From the NCBI GenBank assembly GCA_017615055.1, contig JAGAAW010000005.1:1-38012 (forward strand): 38,012 nucleotides of DNA, in the 5' to 3' direction. The DNA comes from Fibrobacter sp. (GTDB taxonomy: Bacteria; Fibrobacterota; Fibrobacteria; Fibrobacterales; Fibrobacteraceae). The notes below the pieces were generated by a model. The model was not told where the DNA came from and did not search any database. It worked only from the letters and a program-made list of their open reading frames with translations. Positions 18,501 through 25,940 of the stretch are shown in pieces. Both the position numbers and the translations under genes were made by a program. Positions within the stretch are counted from its first letter, which is position 1, and each line of letters starts with the position of its first letter.

Positions 18501-20084
18501 GTGGCTCTTGTTCGCATCCGTAGCAACAAGGAATACTCGACGACTGCGGCCTCGATGGTTGTTATTGCTCTCGAGAACAGTGCGATTGCGGCACCTTATG
18601 GCAATATGCATTTCTACAAGCCGCCTGCACCGATGCCGCTCATTGTTGACATGTTCGACGTGAAGGGTGCTCCGATTGGTGAGATGAACATTCCGTCTCA
18701 GTTCCATAACGAGTCTGCCGAGTATCTCGATGGCAAGGCGGATTCCATGGCGATTATCTATGACCGTGCAATCCATACGGACTCCGTGCCGAAGTATATC
18801 TGCTTGAACTTTGACGAGAATCGTCTAGAAAAGATTAACCCATACGAGATGGGCATTTCGAACAACTCCCGTGATACCGAGATGTTCTGCTCTACGCAGT
18901 TCGACTCCGCTACGGTCAGGAAGGCCTACGAGAAGAGCCCGGATGGTGGCCGTACGCTCGTGTTTGCCGTGGATGAGCCGCTCTCGCGAGATGTGAAGAC
19001 GCTCGTGAACCCGGATAACAAGATTGCTTCGTTCACGCAGTACGAATGGAAGGGCAAGCCGGTGAAGACCTTCTTCGAGAAGGGCCTTACCGACCGCATG
19101 GCTCCGGTTATCCTTTCTGCTCGCGCATCCAACGAAAGTGACGGTGGCGTGTATGACCAGGTGAGGATCGTGATTTCTGAACCGGTAACCATGCTTGATG
19201 CCTCGATGGGTACCCAGGCGTTCAGCTACTACCTGAACTCCGCCATTGATATCGCGAGCGAATCGGCACGCTACATTCACGTGACCGCCCAGGGCAAGCC
19301 GCAAGACAAGAAGGATACCTTGAACATCCGTTACTACAACGCCGACCCGGCGAACCCGACTCCGCACGTAGGCGACTATATCCGCTTCCGTGCCGATGCG
19401 GTAATGTGGTCCGATACCTCGAAGGGTGTCGCCCCGGGCATGGACACACTCCGTTCTGCAGAAGATGCCAGCTGGCACTGGAATTCCCCGACGAACTACA
19501 ACGAGACCAAGCGCCTGCCTTCTCCGTGGGTACAGGTTGTGGGTGACGCGAAGATTGACGTGACTACGATTTCGTACAACATTGCAGACCCGTCGAGGGT
19601 AACGCCTGACATGCCGGTTGTCGAGGTGTTCCCCGTGAAGACGAACGAGAACATGGACAAGGTGAAGGCGGACCATCCGGGAACGCTGGGCCACTTTGTG
19701 CAGTCCGATATGGGTTCCATCATCGGGTCTAAGGATGAATACGCCTCTCTCGACAAGGGTGATGTGTACTTCTACTACGAAGTGGACTACTTCACCAACC
19801 TGGGGAACTTTGTGGCGCACCAGAGCGGCAAGCTCTACTGCAACGACAAGTTCTTCTCGCCGGACCCGAGCACCACTCCGGATGGCATGGGCGACTGCAT
19901 CAAGAACCCGCGCAACTTCTACATCGCCTGGAACATGCTCTCGGATAAGCACCGCCTGGTGGGTACCGGCGCCTACATTACCAAGTACAGCTCCTTCGTG
20001 AAGCTTGGTGACAAGGGCAAGAAGGCCAAGAAGGAACTGACCGAGGTTTGGGGTGTCAAGCGCGGCAAGGGTGTGGTGAAATAG
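15588..20084 (+). CDS. large fibro-slime domain surface protein (copy 2)
   Basis: A 1498-aa paralogue of the preceding gene with the same architecture: signal peptide ending ALA (about 31), module starting CMGTVYFKAPSSW, module KYFYVLVPEEKEW, fibro-slime domain about 280-620 with RGDDDIWVFINKKIA (548-555 core), then a ~870-residue beta-rich region. The C-terminal half is very similar to copy 1 and the last 25 or so residues are the same basic tail. The N-terminal modules and the insert between PFRHYG and the GDDD motif differ most, the latter being longer here (GHEMLKGGCNADSSSCVYSGG). The start is ATG 15588 or 15600; neither has a strong Shine-Dalgarno. Same expected role as copy 1 in surface attachment, with diverged binding parts. 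Confidence 0.9.
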   Translation: MGKGMNHSKISFVGIVVGIVGVLAGVQGALASCMGTVYFKAPSSWEQVVFSGQGVTAPGIVTEKNAEGYYEYDLSLLGMGEWTSIFGITNKIEAGITSYIVSDTAWLVQNPYENNGVQNHAMFKCPTSADAKIYIAEDILNPGKTFISDSAPSWKYFYVLVPEEKEWQSDDLMVSYTDSRGQKQNAAMLPSPEYCGWHYFVFDAAPTEVVLYLKNYPDVQLGVNGLWDDDGAADPIDMSVIFEAYSVNRLYFIPDDAVWPDDGTGGWYVEYPNVDGTCTFSLAAIIYDTDESLNTAFTSDGNPVGPGKCVGAFPGLVKEDLGPDGKPQYSGSADAQMCFGLTPQEAEANFYAMFNYVEGKNEMQCYDMPFRHYGSDTRWGFDSDSTHYDLAGHEMLKGGCNADSSSCVYSGGFYPLEWPDDEFKYTADSATVSNGAFGDAKVVVIDGKMMGPNQKARTKREAAAPVPLYDSVKAFDHYCNTAGWFDGIDCGAVHAFNEGSQPPVWNWGVREDWQKMNGNKKLLRNQQYCFQSHATFTYNESQEFTFRGDDDIWVFINKKIAVDNGGAHLATPGHVVLKNLNTTYGAGFLVPGQDYDLDIFFCDRRRTMTNVIIKTNMYIKQSTGLDFSTQKKTDGGLQMNICVEKSGGGDCASVALGKGGNAGQEVTTECGGDISAQISYSITTRKGEIPAHCDDCAALPYGSVVHGGIDLSNPKIPVVYPDKITGLAPGSYRLVIEVDGKKTYYSFRIKGNLGIVSKDVVFDNVDKEAWAYNTGTKWKFIGEAMAGTRIPVYISAPDDQGGVDLISAPGQNYSLTLSVGASLYRTNDPDDNTPIVTPYAGTVNSTGIDTLWVEVPLAGLASGAQEVTASVGNTSAKLTFYAPTITFAEPATKDSLGNVLTWNPVTQDPDVDEDGDEYFHWVSSDVDFYVIAMNPVTNSVCKECNFVIDLGDASLGTSDGIGGQVSQFNEGVALVRIRSNKEYSTTAASMVVIALENSAIAAPYGNMHFYKPPAPMPLIVDMFDVKGAPIGEMNIPSQFHNESAEYLDGKADSMAIIYDRAIHTDSVPKYICLNFDENRLEKINPYEMGISNNSRDTEMFCSTQFDSATVRKAYEKSPDGGRTLVFAVDEPLSRDVKTLVNPDNKIASFTQYEWKGKPVKTFFEKGLTDRMAPVILSARASNESDGGVYDQVRIVISEPVTMLDASMGTQAFSYYLNSAIDIASESARYIHVTAQGKPQDKKDTLNIRYYNADPANPTPHVGDYIRFRADAVMWSDTSKGVAPGMDTLRSAEDASWHWNSPTNYNETKRLPSPWVQVVGDAKIDVTTISYNIADPSRVTPDMPVVEVFPVKTNENMDKVKADHPGTLGHFVQSDMGSIIGSKDEYASLDKGDVYFYYEVDYFTNLGNFVAHQSGKLYCNDKFFSPDPSTTPDGMGDCIKNPRNFYIAWNMLSDKHRLVGTGAYITKYSSFVKLGDKGKKAKKELTEVWGVKRGKGVVK
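17229..17287 (+). repeat. 59-base perfect repeat, copy in second fibro-slime gene
   Basis: Identical to 12606-12664; see that entry. Confidence 0.8.
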
Positions 20085-20119
20085 CCTCGTTGCCATATCA
20101 CCGTGACCCATTAAGCATT

Positions 20120-20148
20120 CCCCGCCTTTGGGCGGGGTTCTTTTTTTT
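20120..20148 (+). terminator. intrinsic terminator after fibro-slime copy 2
   Basis: Stem CCCCGCC (20120-20126) with GGCGGGG (20131-20137), loop TTTG, then TTC and a run of eight T. Confidence 0.9.
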
Positions 20149-20157
20149 CTAAATTAT
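20127..20157 (+). promoter_or_regulatory. -33/-7 promoter for the SPOR-like gene, overlapping a terminator
   Basis: TTTG (20127-20130) is the loop of the preceding terminator; a 19-base spacer leads to TAAATTAT (20150-20157), 4 bases before ATG 20162. The same bases therefore appear to end one transcript and begin the next. Confidence 0.4.
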
Positions 20158-20161
20158 GGGC

Positions 20162-20575
20162 ATGCGAAAGATTGCAACTAGCCTGTTTGTGTGCGCCCTC
20201 TCGACCCTCGTGTGGGCGGGCGAACCTACCGATATCGATTCCCTCTTCCGTGGCAAGGAATACAAGCCCGAACTCAACGCATCGCTCCGCGATACGACAG
20301 ACGTGAGTTCGGCGGTCCCTGGCAAGAAGGACACGAAGGATACGAAGGGCAACGGGCTCTATGTGCTCCAGTTTGAGGCCGTGGGTGACTTTGATGCCGC
20401 CCAGCGCCGCAGGGCGCAGATTTCTGCTGCGACCGGCTACAACATCAACGTGGTGTTCGACGCCCCGTTCTACAAGCTGCGTGGCGGTGGCTGGACCACG
20501 AAGAAGGCCGCGGATGACAAGGCTCGCGAATTGTCGGTTTATAACATCAACGCGCTCGTAGTTAAACTAAGGTAA
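20162..20575 (+). CDS. small exported SPOR-like protein
   Basis: A 137-aa protein with a signal peptide (MRKIATSLFVCALSTLVWAG). After a charged linker rich in Asp, Lys and Thr, residues about 65-137 read LYVLQFEAVGDFDAAQRRRA ... YKLRGGGWTTKKAADDKARE, with the spacing and the final hydrophobic strand (INALVVKL) of a SPOR domain. SPOR domains bind denuded peptidoglycan, often at division sites. An ATG two codons upstream (20156) is possible, but it lies inside the TAAATTAT box, so the second ATG is preferred as a leaderless start. Assignment to SPOR is by pattern and could be wrong in detail. Confidence 0.72.
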   Translation: MRKIATSLFVCALSTLVWAGEPTDIDSLFRGKEYKPELNASLRDTTDVSSAVPGKKDTKDTKGNGLYVLQFEAVGDFDAAQRRRAQISAATGYNINVVFDAPFYKLRGGGWTTKKAADDKARELSVYNINALVVKLR

Positions 20576-20600
20576 ATTGCTTTCGTTAGTCGCGGCCTTG

Positions 20601-20848
20601 CCCGTGAACAACAAGCGACTCGTATTAACGAGTCGTGGTTGTGAGAGCACGTGAGGAACCGTAGGTTCAGTACCAAAGACGTCGAGCGAGCGGTCTAGTC
20701 CGTGAGCAACAAGCGCCTCGTATTGACGAGGCGTGGTTGCGACCTTTGACCACTTAGCGCTTCAGCGCTTATGTGGGCATGGCCACCTTTAGGTGGGAGC
20801 ACGTGAGGAACCGGAGGTTCTGCTCCTGAAACGACGAGCGTGCGGTCT
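20601..20848. repeat. duplicated hairpin-rich intergenic element
   Basis: Copy A (20601-20696) and copy B (20699-20848) share CCGTGA-CAACAAGCG, an 8-bp hairpin arm pair closed by CAAC/GTTG, AGCACGTGAGGAACC with a GAACC/GGTTC hairpin, and an end GCGGTCT. The hairpin stem is CGACTCG/CGAGTCG in copy A and CGCCTCG/CGAGGCG in copy B: a compensatory pair change. Copy B is interrupted by about 54 bases (20744-20797) holding two more hairpins, AGCGCT-TC-AGCGCT and CCACC-TTTA-GGTGG. The element fills the gap between two convergent genes and ends exactly at the stop codon of the helicase-like gene. Confidence 0.75.
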
Positions 20849-23800
20849 CTATAGCAGTCCTAATAACTGCTTGACGGCGAAGTCGTCTAGGTTCGTCGGT
20901 ATGAGTGCGCGTTCTTCGGGCGAAACGTAGGTGAACCTGCGTTCGCTATCGGGGCGCATGCTCCTGTCGCGCAACACAACGGGAGGGTTCTTCGTGGAGT
21001 AGAAGAACTTGCCCGTCTTGATGAACTTGTGCCTCTGGCAGCCCTGCTTGATGGCGTCGTTTAGTGCCTGCAGAATCTTCGGACCGGCACGGTCCACGTG
21101 ATGGAGCTCAAGCAGCCTGGAGAGTAGCATTTCCTCGTGAATCGGGGCCTCGTGGTCCACGTAGAACTTCATCTGTACAATAAGTGCAATGCAGTCGAGT
21201 TCGGCAATCGGCTTGTCGTGTGCCGTTCCCTCGATCTTCGGGTGTACGGCCTGGTACGGGACTGTCGTCACTTCGGGTGCGCTTGCCTCGCCGGTCGCAT
21301 CATTCGATTCGGATTCATCGGGTGGCGGCGGGGCCACGCTCTGCTCGATGGCGATGGTCGTAATGATGTGGCTTGTCTCGTCGTTGTACGAGAGGTACCA
21401 GAATGGAGTCCACACGGAGATAACCTTCCAGCCCAGCTGGCGCAGGATTATCGGGCGCACGTATTCGCGGTCTTCCACGGATTCGCGGAAGCGTTCGCTG
21501 GTGCAGTCGTCCTCGATGACGGCGAGGAACCTGTTCGCGTTGTTCGCGTCGACCACCACGGGCCCGACAGGGATGCCGCCTTCGGCGAAACATTCCTCTG
21601 CGTTGATGTTCTCTCGTTTCAGCAGGTCCATGATTTGGTCACGGAGTTCGGAATCTGCGATGTGCGCTTCGGGTGCGGCCTCGCCAGGTTTGCCCTGCAG
21701 GTAATTGATCCAGTCCCAGAATATCGAGGGCTTTGCCGTCTTCTGCATGGCGAGGTCCTGCTTCGTGATAAACGTGACTGTCTCGTTACGGGCGAGCGTC
21801 GTGCATACCGCGAACTTGCGGTCTGCCGTAATCTTGTCGATGCCTTCGCTTTCGGCGCAAATGAATATCACGTCGCGGTAGCGGTCTACGGCACGGTCGG
21901 GAGTCTTCACATAGAAACTGATGGGCAGATCCGACTGCACAAAGAAGGACTTCTTCGCCGACTTTTCTGCGAGTGCGTTGATGGCGGTCTCGATCTCGTG
22001 GCAGCGTTCTTCGCTGAAGGCGATAATCCCGAGGGTCTGGCCGGAATGCTTTTCGGCATGCTGTATGGCAGCCTTCGCGATATCGAGAACCTTGTCTGCG
22101 GTAACCTTCAGCTGGCAGTTCTTGGCCTTGCCCTTGAACGGAAGCGGGAACTGCTTGATGCCACCATTATAGATGTGCGAGTTCGCGAACTGGAACAGCG
22201 AGGGGTTCGTGTAGAACTCGGTGTACCAGAGTTCGCGCGTGGGAATACCGCGACGGAGCGTTGCCGTCATGATATTCTCCATGAAGAATGTCGTGTGCGG
22301 GGGCGCGATATCGAGGAACGCGTCGTAGGTGTGCTGCTCGGTGGTCGGCACGTGTGGGTTGCCGACCAGGATAGTCTTCTTCGCAAGCAGCACGAGCGGG
22401 ATAGCCTCTGCGACCGAGATGCAGTCCGCATCGAGCAGTATCACGGTATCGAACTGCCTGTCCTTGCTGAGCGAGAACGCCTCGTCTATGCTGAGGAGTG
22501 TGAGCTTGCCCGTGTTCGCGATGGCATGAACCTCACGGAAGTTCGCGTTGCAGAGCTGGTCGAGTAACGTGCGGTACTGCTTGCTCAGCTGGGCGTGTGC
22601 CTTGGGCGACTTCGCGAACAGTTCGGGGTTCGCCTTGCCAATCTTCTGTATCTGCGTGCCTGCCCAGTTGTAGGTGCAGGCCTTCACAATTTCTTCGTTG
22701 ATGGCGCCCGGGTTCTGCAGGTAGCGCACGAGGCTCGTGCACCCGAGGGATTCCACCTTCTGGAACAGTGCAGAGAGCCCCATGTGCGAATCGATGTTGT
22801 TCCAGTTGTCGCGCCATGAGGTAATCTGCGCAAGCCACTTTTCGAAGGTGAGGCTCTCGAGCGGAGTCGTGAGGTTGAGCCCCTGCGAGAGCGTGCGTGT
22901 TGTCGCAAGCAGTTCCTGGATGGTGTTGCTGAACTCGTTAAACTGCGGGAGGAGCGCCTTGATCTTGTGCCAGCACCCAAGTATGGTGAGCATCAGGTCG
23001 AACTGCGGTTCGTTCTGGAACTTTTCCCGGAACTCGTAGAAATAGGTAATCTTCTTGTTCAGGTTCACCCAGTTAGATTTCTCGTAGAGCCAGTCCTTGC
23101 CGAGCAGGTGGTTCCCGAGGACCGCTGTATCCTTGTAGGCGCGCTTGTTGTCCTGCAGTTCCAGCAGGGTGTCGATAAGGTCGAGCAGGTGCGCATCGGA
23201 GGAGACTTCCTTCGGGTTACGGAGCACCTTCATCAGGCGCCTTCTGGAACTGCGGTAGCGGTCCGAAAGCCCCTTGAGGGTTGTCTTCAGGCTTTCCGCA
23301 AACTCGTCACGGACCGAGAGGATGTTCTCGTCGATTGCATCCTCGGTATAGATGTCGGAGGTCTGCCTGTGGTAGCGGACCCAGCTGTCGCCTGCTTCGG
23401 GGAGTGCGCGGAGCGTATCCTGGTAGGCGTTCCAGCTGCTGGACTTGAGGTCCCAGTCTTCAAATTCGGGTGTCTGCGCGTCGAAGTTCTTGCGGATGAG
23501 TTCAATGACATCGGCAAGAACGGTGAGATACACTCCCGTGGGGAAGAACTTCTCCTTCTCGAAAAGTTCGAGAAGTGGGTCGAGCGCGTGGGCCTTCTCC
23601 TCTGCCGTCTTCAGGATGCCCTCGATCTCGGCCTTCTTTTCGGGAGAGAGGTCGGCGACCTTCACGTCTTCGAATGCCTTGCGTGCGGTAATGCCGTTCT
23701 GGCTAAAGTACAGGGCCACAATCTGCTCGAGCGTGGCACGCAGTTCGTTAAAGTGTTCGTAGTCGAGTGCACTCGATTCCTGGAATATGGAATCCACGAA

Positions 23801-24940
23801 CTTGGCCCGCACCTTCGGCGTGAAGGCGAATTCCTTGAGCACGTTCGTGAGCGTTGTCTTCGAGGGTTCGACGACCTGGTTGATAGACTTGTAGTAAGAG
23901 CGGAAGTAGTTCCTGGCCGCATTCACCTGTTCGACCAGCGTGTCGCGTTCGGGGCCACTGAACTGGCGGAACTGCGGGTCCCATTCCTGTAGGAATGCCT
24001 GGCGGCTCAGATTGCGGCGTGCGACGACCAGCGTGCTCTTGCCCTTCGCGAGGGACTCTGCGACAATGTTCGCGGCAACACGCATCTTCTGCGTGCCGGG
24101 GAGCGTCTGAATGGCGTACGCGAGCGTGCCCTCTTGCAAAGCATCAATGGTGACTTTCGTGGTATGCGAGTCCGTCGTGTAGAGGAAGTGGTGCTCGGTT
24201 GGGTTGAATAGCTGGTCGAAGTCCGCGTCGTCGAAAACGGATTCCTTGATCTGGAAGCCTTCGTCGTCGAGGAGCGATGTCAGGAAGGAGTTTGCCGCGA
24301 TGCGCTTTTCGCTGTGGAACTCCTCCATACATTTCTTGAGCCTGAGCCTGCTCGAGTTGAGGAAGGCGAGGCATATGCCGTGGCGGGTGAATTTCCACTT
24401 GCGCTCGGCAGAGACTGCCTTTTCAAAGAGCGAAAAATAGAGCGAGATGCTGAACTGCCCGTTGACTACCGCGTCTTCGGCGCTGGGGAGGCCCACGTCG
24501 GACAGGCGTTCGCGCAGCACGATGTTTTCCATCGGGAGCATCTTCGAGAGCGTGAGCGACTTGCCCTTGGCGTCCACGTCTACGGGCACGAGCAGTGTCG
24601 GGGCGAGCGCGTTGCCGTCCCATTTTAGGAACCCGAGGAGCAGGTAGAGGTCGGACTTCCCGAAATCCTGCCGTTTCTCGCGGAACACGGTGGAAAGGAT
24701 TTCTTCGCGTTCCTGCTTTTGCTTGGCGGTGAACGTCTGCGATTCGGGGAGGAACGTCTCTAGCGGAATGGCGGTGCCGGACTGGAGCCATTTGTCGTAG
24801 AATGCGTCTCCGGCTTCAAGCAGCAGCGGTGTCTGGAACTCGTTCTTGATAGAAAAATGGAGGAGCCTGTCCTTGCTTTCGTACAGGGCGGCTTCTGCGC
24901 AAATCTTCTTTACGGTTGACACTTGTGTTGCTTGTGGCAT
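20849..24940 (-). CDS. DUF4011 / SF1 helicase-like / Vsr-like nuclease / DUF3320 protein
   Basis: A 1363-aa cytoplasmic protein. Residues 15-145 match the DUF4011 start (LLHFSIKN, LYLLLGFLKWDG, APTLLVPVDV). A superfamily 1 helicase-like core follows, split by a long helical insert (about 340-800). Its motifs look degenerate: motif I is LPGTQKMRV (280-288) instead of PPGTGKT, motif II LLDADC (835-840) instead of FDEAS, motif III LVGNPHVP (858-865) instead of GDxxQLPP, and motif VI TTLAR (1047-1051) instead of TRAR. A Vsr-like (MTES_1575-type) nuclease spans about 1100-1190 with VVVD (1128-1131) and IEDD (1142-1145), then RQLGWKVISVW. A DUF3320 domain ends the protein (about 1250-1350). Related full-length proteins occur in defence islands; no methylase or partner gene is adjacent. 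TTG-19 bases-TATATTCT ends 4 bases before the ATG. Confidence 0.83.
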   Translation of the reverse strand: MPQATQVSTVKKICAEAALYESKDRLLHFSIKNEFQTPLLLEAGDAFYDKWLQSGTAIPLETFLPESQTFTAKQKQEREEILSTVFREKRQDFGKSDLYLLLGFLKWDGNALAPTLLVPVDVDAKGKSLTLSKMLPMENIVLRERLSDVGLPSAEDAVVNGQFSISLYFSLFEKAVSAERKWKFTRHGICLAFLNSSRLRLKKCMEEFHSEKRIAANSFLTSLLDDEGFQIKESVFDDADFDQLFNPTEHHFLYTTDSHTTKVTIDALQEGTLAYAIQTLPGTQKMRVAANIVAESLAKGKSTLVVARRNLSRQAFLQEWDPQFRQFSGPERDTLVEQVNAARNYFRSYYKSINQVVEPSKTTLTNVLKEFAFTPKVRAKFVDSIFQESSALDYEHFNELRATLEQIVALYFSQNGITARKAFEDVKVADLSPEKKAEIEGILKTAEEKAHALDPLLELFEKEKFFPTGVYLTVLADVIELIRKNFDAQTPEFEDWDLKSSSWNAYQDTLRALPEAGDSWVRYHRQTSDIYTEDAIDENILSVRDEFAESLKTTLKGLSDRYRSSRRRLMKVLRNPKEVSSDAHLLDLIDTLLELQDNKRAYKDTAVLGNHLLGKDWLYEKSNWVNLNKKITYFYEFREKFQNEPQFDLMLTILGCWHKIKALLPQFNEFSNTIQELLATTRTLSQGLNLTTPLESLTFEKWLAQITSWRDNWNNIDSHMGLSALFQKVESLGCTSLVRYLQNPGAINEEIVKACTYNWAGTQIQKIGKANPELFAKSPKAHAQLSKQYRTLLDQLCNANFREVHAIANTGKLTLLSIDEAFSLSKDRQFDTVILLDADCISVAEAIPLVLLAKKTILVGNPHVPTTEQHTYDAFLDIAPPHTTFFMENIMTATLRRGIPTRELWYTEFYTNPSLFQFANSHIYNGGIKQFPLPFKGKAKNCQLKVTADKVLDIAKAAIQHAEKHSGQTLGIIAFSEERCHEIETAINALAEKSAKKSFFVQSDLPISFYVKTPDRAVDRYRDVIFICAESEGIDKITADRKFAVCTTLARNETVTFITKQDLAMQKTAKPSIFWDWINYLQGKPGEAAPEAHIADSELRDQIMDLLKRENINAEECFAEGGIPVGPVVVDANNANRFLAVIEDDCTSERFRESVEDREYVRPIILRQLGWKVISVWTPFWYLSYNDETSHIITTIAIEQSVAPPPPDESESNDATGEASAPEVTTVPYQAVHPKIEGTAHDKPIAELDCIALIVQMKFYVDHEAPIHEEMLLSRLLELHHVDRAGPKILQALNDAIKQGCQRHKFIKTGKFFYSTKNPPVVLRDRSMRPDSERRFTYVSPEERALIPTNLDDFAVKQLLGLL

Positions 24941-24944
24941 GTTA

Positions 24945-24974
24945 AGAATATAAGATTTTTTGCTGTTTAGGCAA
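24945..24974 (-). promoter_or_regulatory. -33/-7 promoter for the helicase-nuclease gene
   Basis: On the minus strand: TTG (24972-24974), 19-base spacer, TATATTCT (24945-24952), 4 bases, ATG. The spacer overlaps the last codons of the upstream gluQ region, and no Shine-Dalgarno is present. Confidence 0.45.
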
Positions 24975-24976
24975 GT

Positions 24977-25837
24977 TTACAAGGAATGTACAACGATAGA
25001 AATGGCTTTTTCTAGGTTCAGGGGGGTATCTGCGCTCTGGAGCCCCGCCTTGTGGCATACCCGCCCCAGTAGAATTTCCGGAGAAATCCCTGCGTCACGG
25101 TCCTGCCTTATGCTGTGGGCGCGTTCCCGCTTGGAAAGTTTCTTGCCTGCGGGGTCCACGATAAGCGGGTGGTGCAGGTACAGCGGGGGAGTATCGCGCC
25201 CGAGCAAGCGCATGAGGGCTATTTGCCTTGCGGTGGAACTCCGGATATCCTCGCCGCGTACGATGTGGGTGATTCCTTCGTCAATGTCGTCAACGCATAC
25301 GGCGAACTGGTAGGTCCATTGCCCCTCACGGTCGCGGATAGGGAAGTCGCCACATTGCAGTTTCGGGTTCTCGCTGAAATCTCCTAGACGCATGTCGTGC
25401 CAGGTTATTACTTTGTCTGGAACGATGACGCGTAGGTTATGCGGTGCGTCTGCGGTCATTCCTAATGCCTTACATTTTCCCTGGTAAACAATCTCGCCGG
25501 TCTCGCTCTTGGGGTTTTCTTCTTCCAGTTGCTTTCGACTGCAGTAGCAGGGGTAGACGAGCCCCTGTTTTTCGAGCGTCTTGAGTGCGGTCTCGTAAAT
25601 GGAGGTGCGTTCGCTCTGGATGCTCTGGGAATCCCACCGGAAGCCGAACCATTCGAGGTCGTCGTAGATGCTCTCGATGTATTCCGGGCGGGCGCGGCCC
25701 CGGTCGTGGTCCTCGATGCGCAGGTGTATGGAAAGGTCCCACTTCTTTGCGGCGGCCCACACGTAGAGTGCCGAAAGCAGGTGGCCTTCGTGCAGGTAGC
25801 CCGTGGGGCTCGGGGCGAATCGGATTTTCCTTTCCAT
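24977..25837 (-). CDS. gluQ: glutamyl-Q tRNA(Asp) synthetase
   Basis: A 286-aa truncated paralogue of glutamyl-tRNA synthetase. Such enzymes activate glutamate and attach it to the queuosine base at position 34 of tRNA-Asp. The class I signature is PSPTGYLHEGHL, the KMSKS equivalent is KKLSKRER, and CYCSRKQLE supplies part of the zinc-binding site. The anticodon-binding C-terminal domain of GluRS is absent and the length is right for GluQ-RS. The ATG giving MERKIRFAPSPTG is preferred to one ten codons upstream, because catalytic-domain conservation begins at once and upstream sequence is AT-rich with a promoter-like TACTATTTC. It precedes the helicase-like gene on the same strand by 36 bases. 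Confidence 0.93.
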   Translation of the reverse strand: MERKIRFAPSPTGYLHEGHLLSALYVWAAAKKWDLSIHLRIEDHDRGRARPEYIESIYDDLEWFGFRWDSQSIQSERTSIYETALKTLEKQGLVYPCYCSRKQLEEENPKSETGEIVYQGKCKALGMTADAPHNLRVIVPDKVITWHDMRLGDFSENPKLQCGDFPIRDREGQWTYQFAVCVDDIDEGITHIVRGEDIRSSTARQIALMRLLGRDTPPLYLHHPLIVDPAGKKLSKRERAHSIRQDRDAGISPEILLGRVCHKAGLQSADTPLNLEKAISIVVHSL

Positions 25838-25890
25838 GCGTGAAATAGTAGAATTTTTGGCATGCACGGAACTACGGACAAATTTTTATA

Positions 25891-25930
25891 TATATTCAAA
25901 TGTAAAGGGCAGGTTCTGCCTGTAAACAGG
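25891..25930 (+). promoter_or_regulatory. promoter box and leader hairpins of the 196-aa exported protein gene
   Basis: TATATTCA at 25891-25898 is a -7 candidate. The leader then has CAGG (25910-25913), CCTG (25919-25922) and CAGG (25927-25930), so the middle arm could pair with either flank. Confidence 0.3.
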
Positions 25931-25940
25931 ATTTTGGGTT

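Noticed and set aside
16533..18776. Long antisense open frame (747 codons) opposite fibro-slime copy 2
   Set aside because: Same composition artefact as in copy 1; its similarity to that frame only reflects the paralogy of the sense genes.
20601..20848. CRISPR array
   Set aside because: Only two long copies with different internal structure, no short regular repeats and spacers, and no cas genes nearby.
20580..20848. tRNA or small known RNA gene
   Set aside because: Hairpins do not form a cloverleaf and there is no CCA-type 3' end or T-arm signature; a novel RNA is left open as a finding.
21137..22567. Plus-strand open frame of 476 codons opposite the helicase-like gene
   Set aside because: No recognisable domain, no ribosome site, and the opposite strand encodes a well-conserved multidomain protein.
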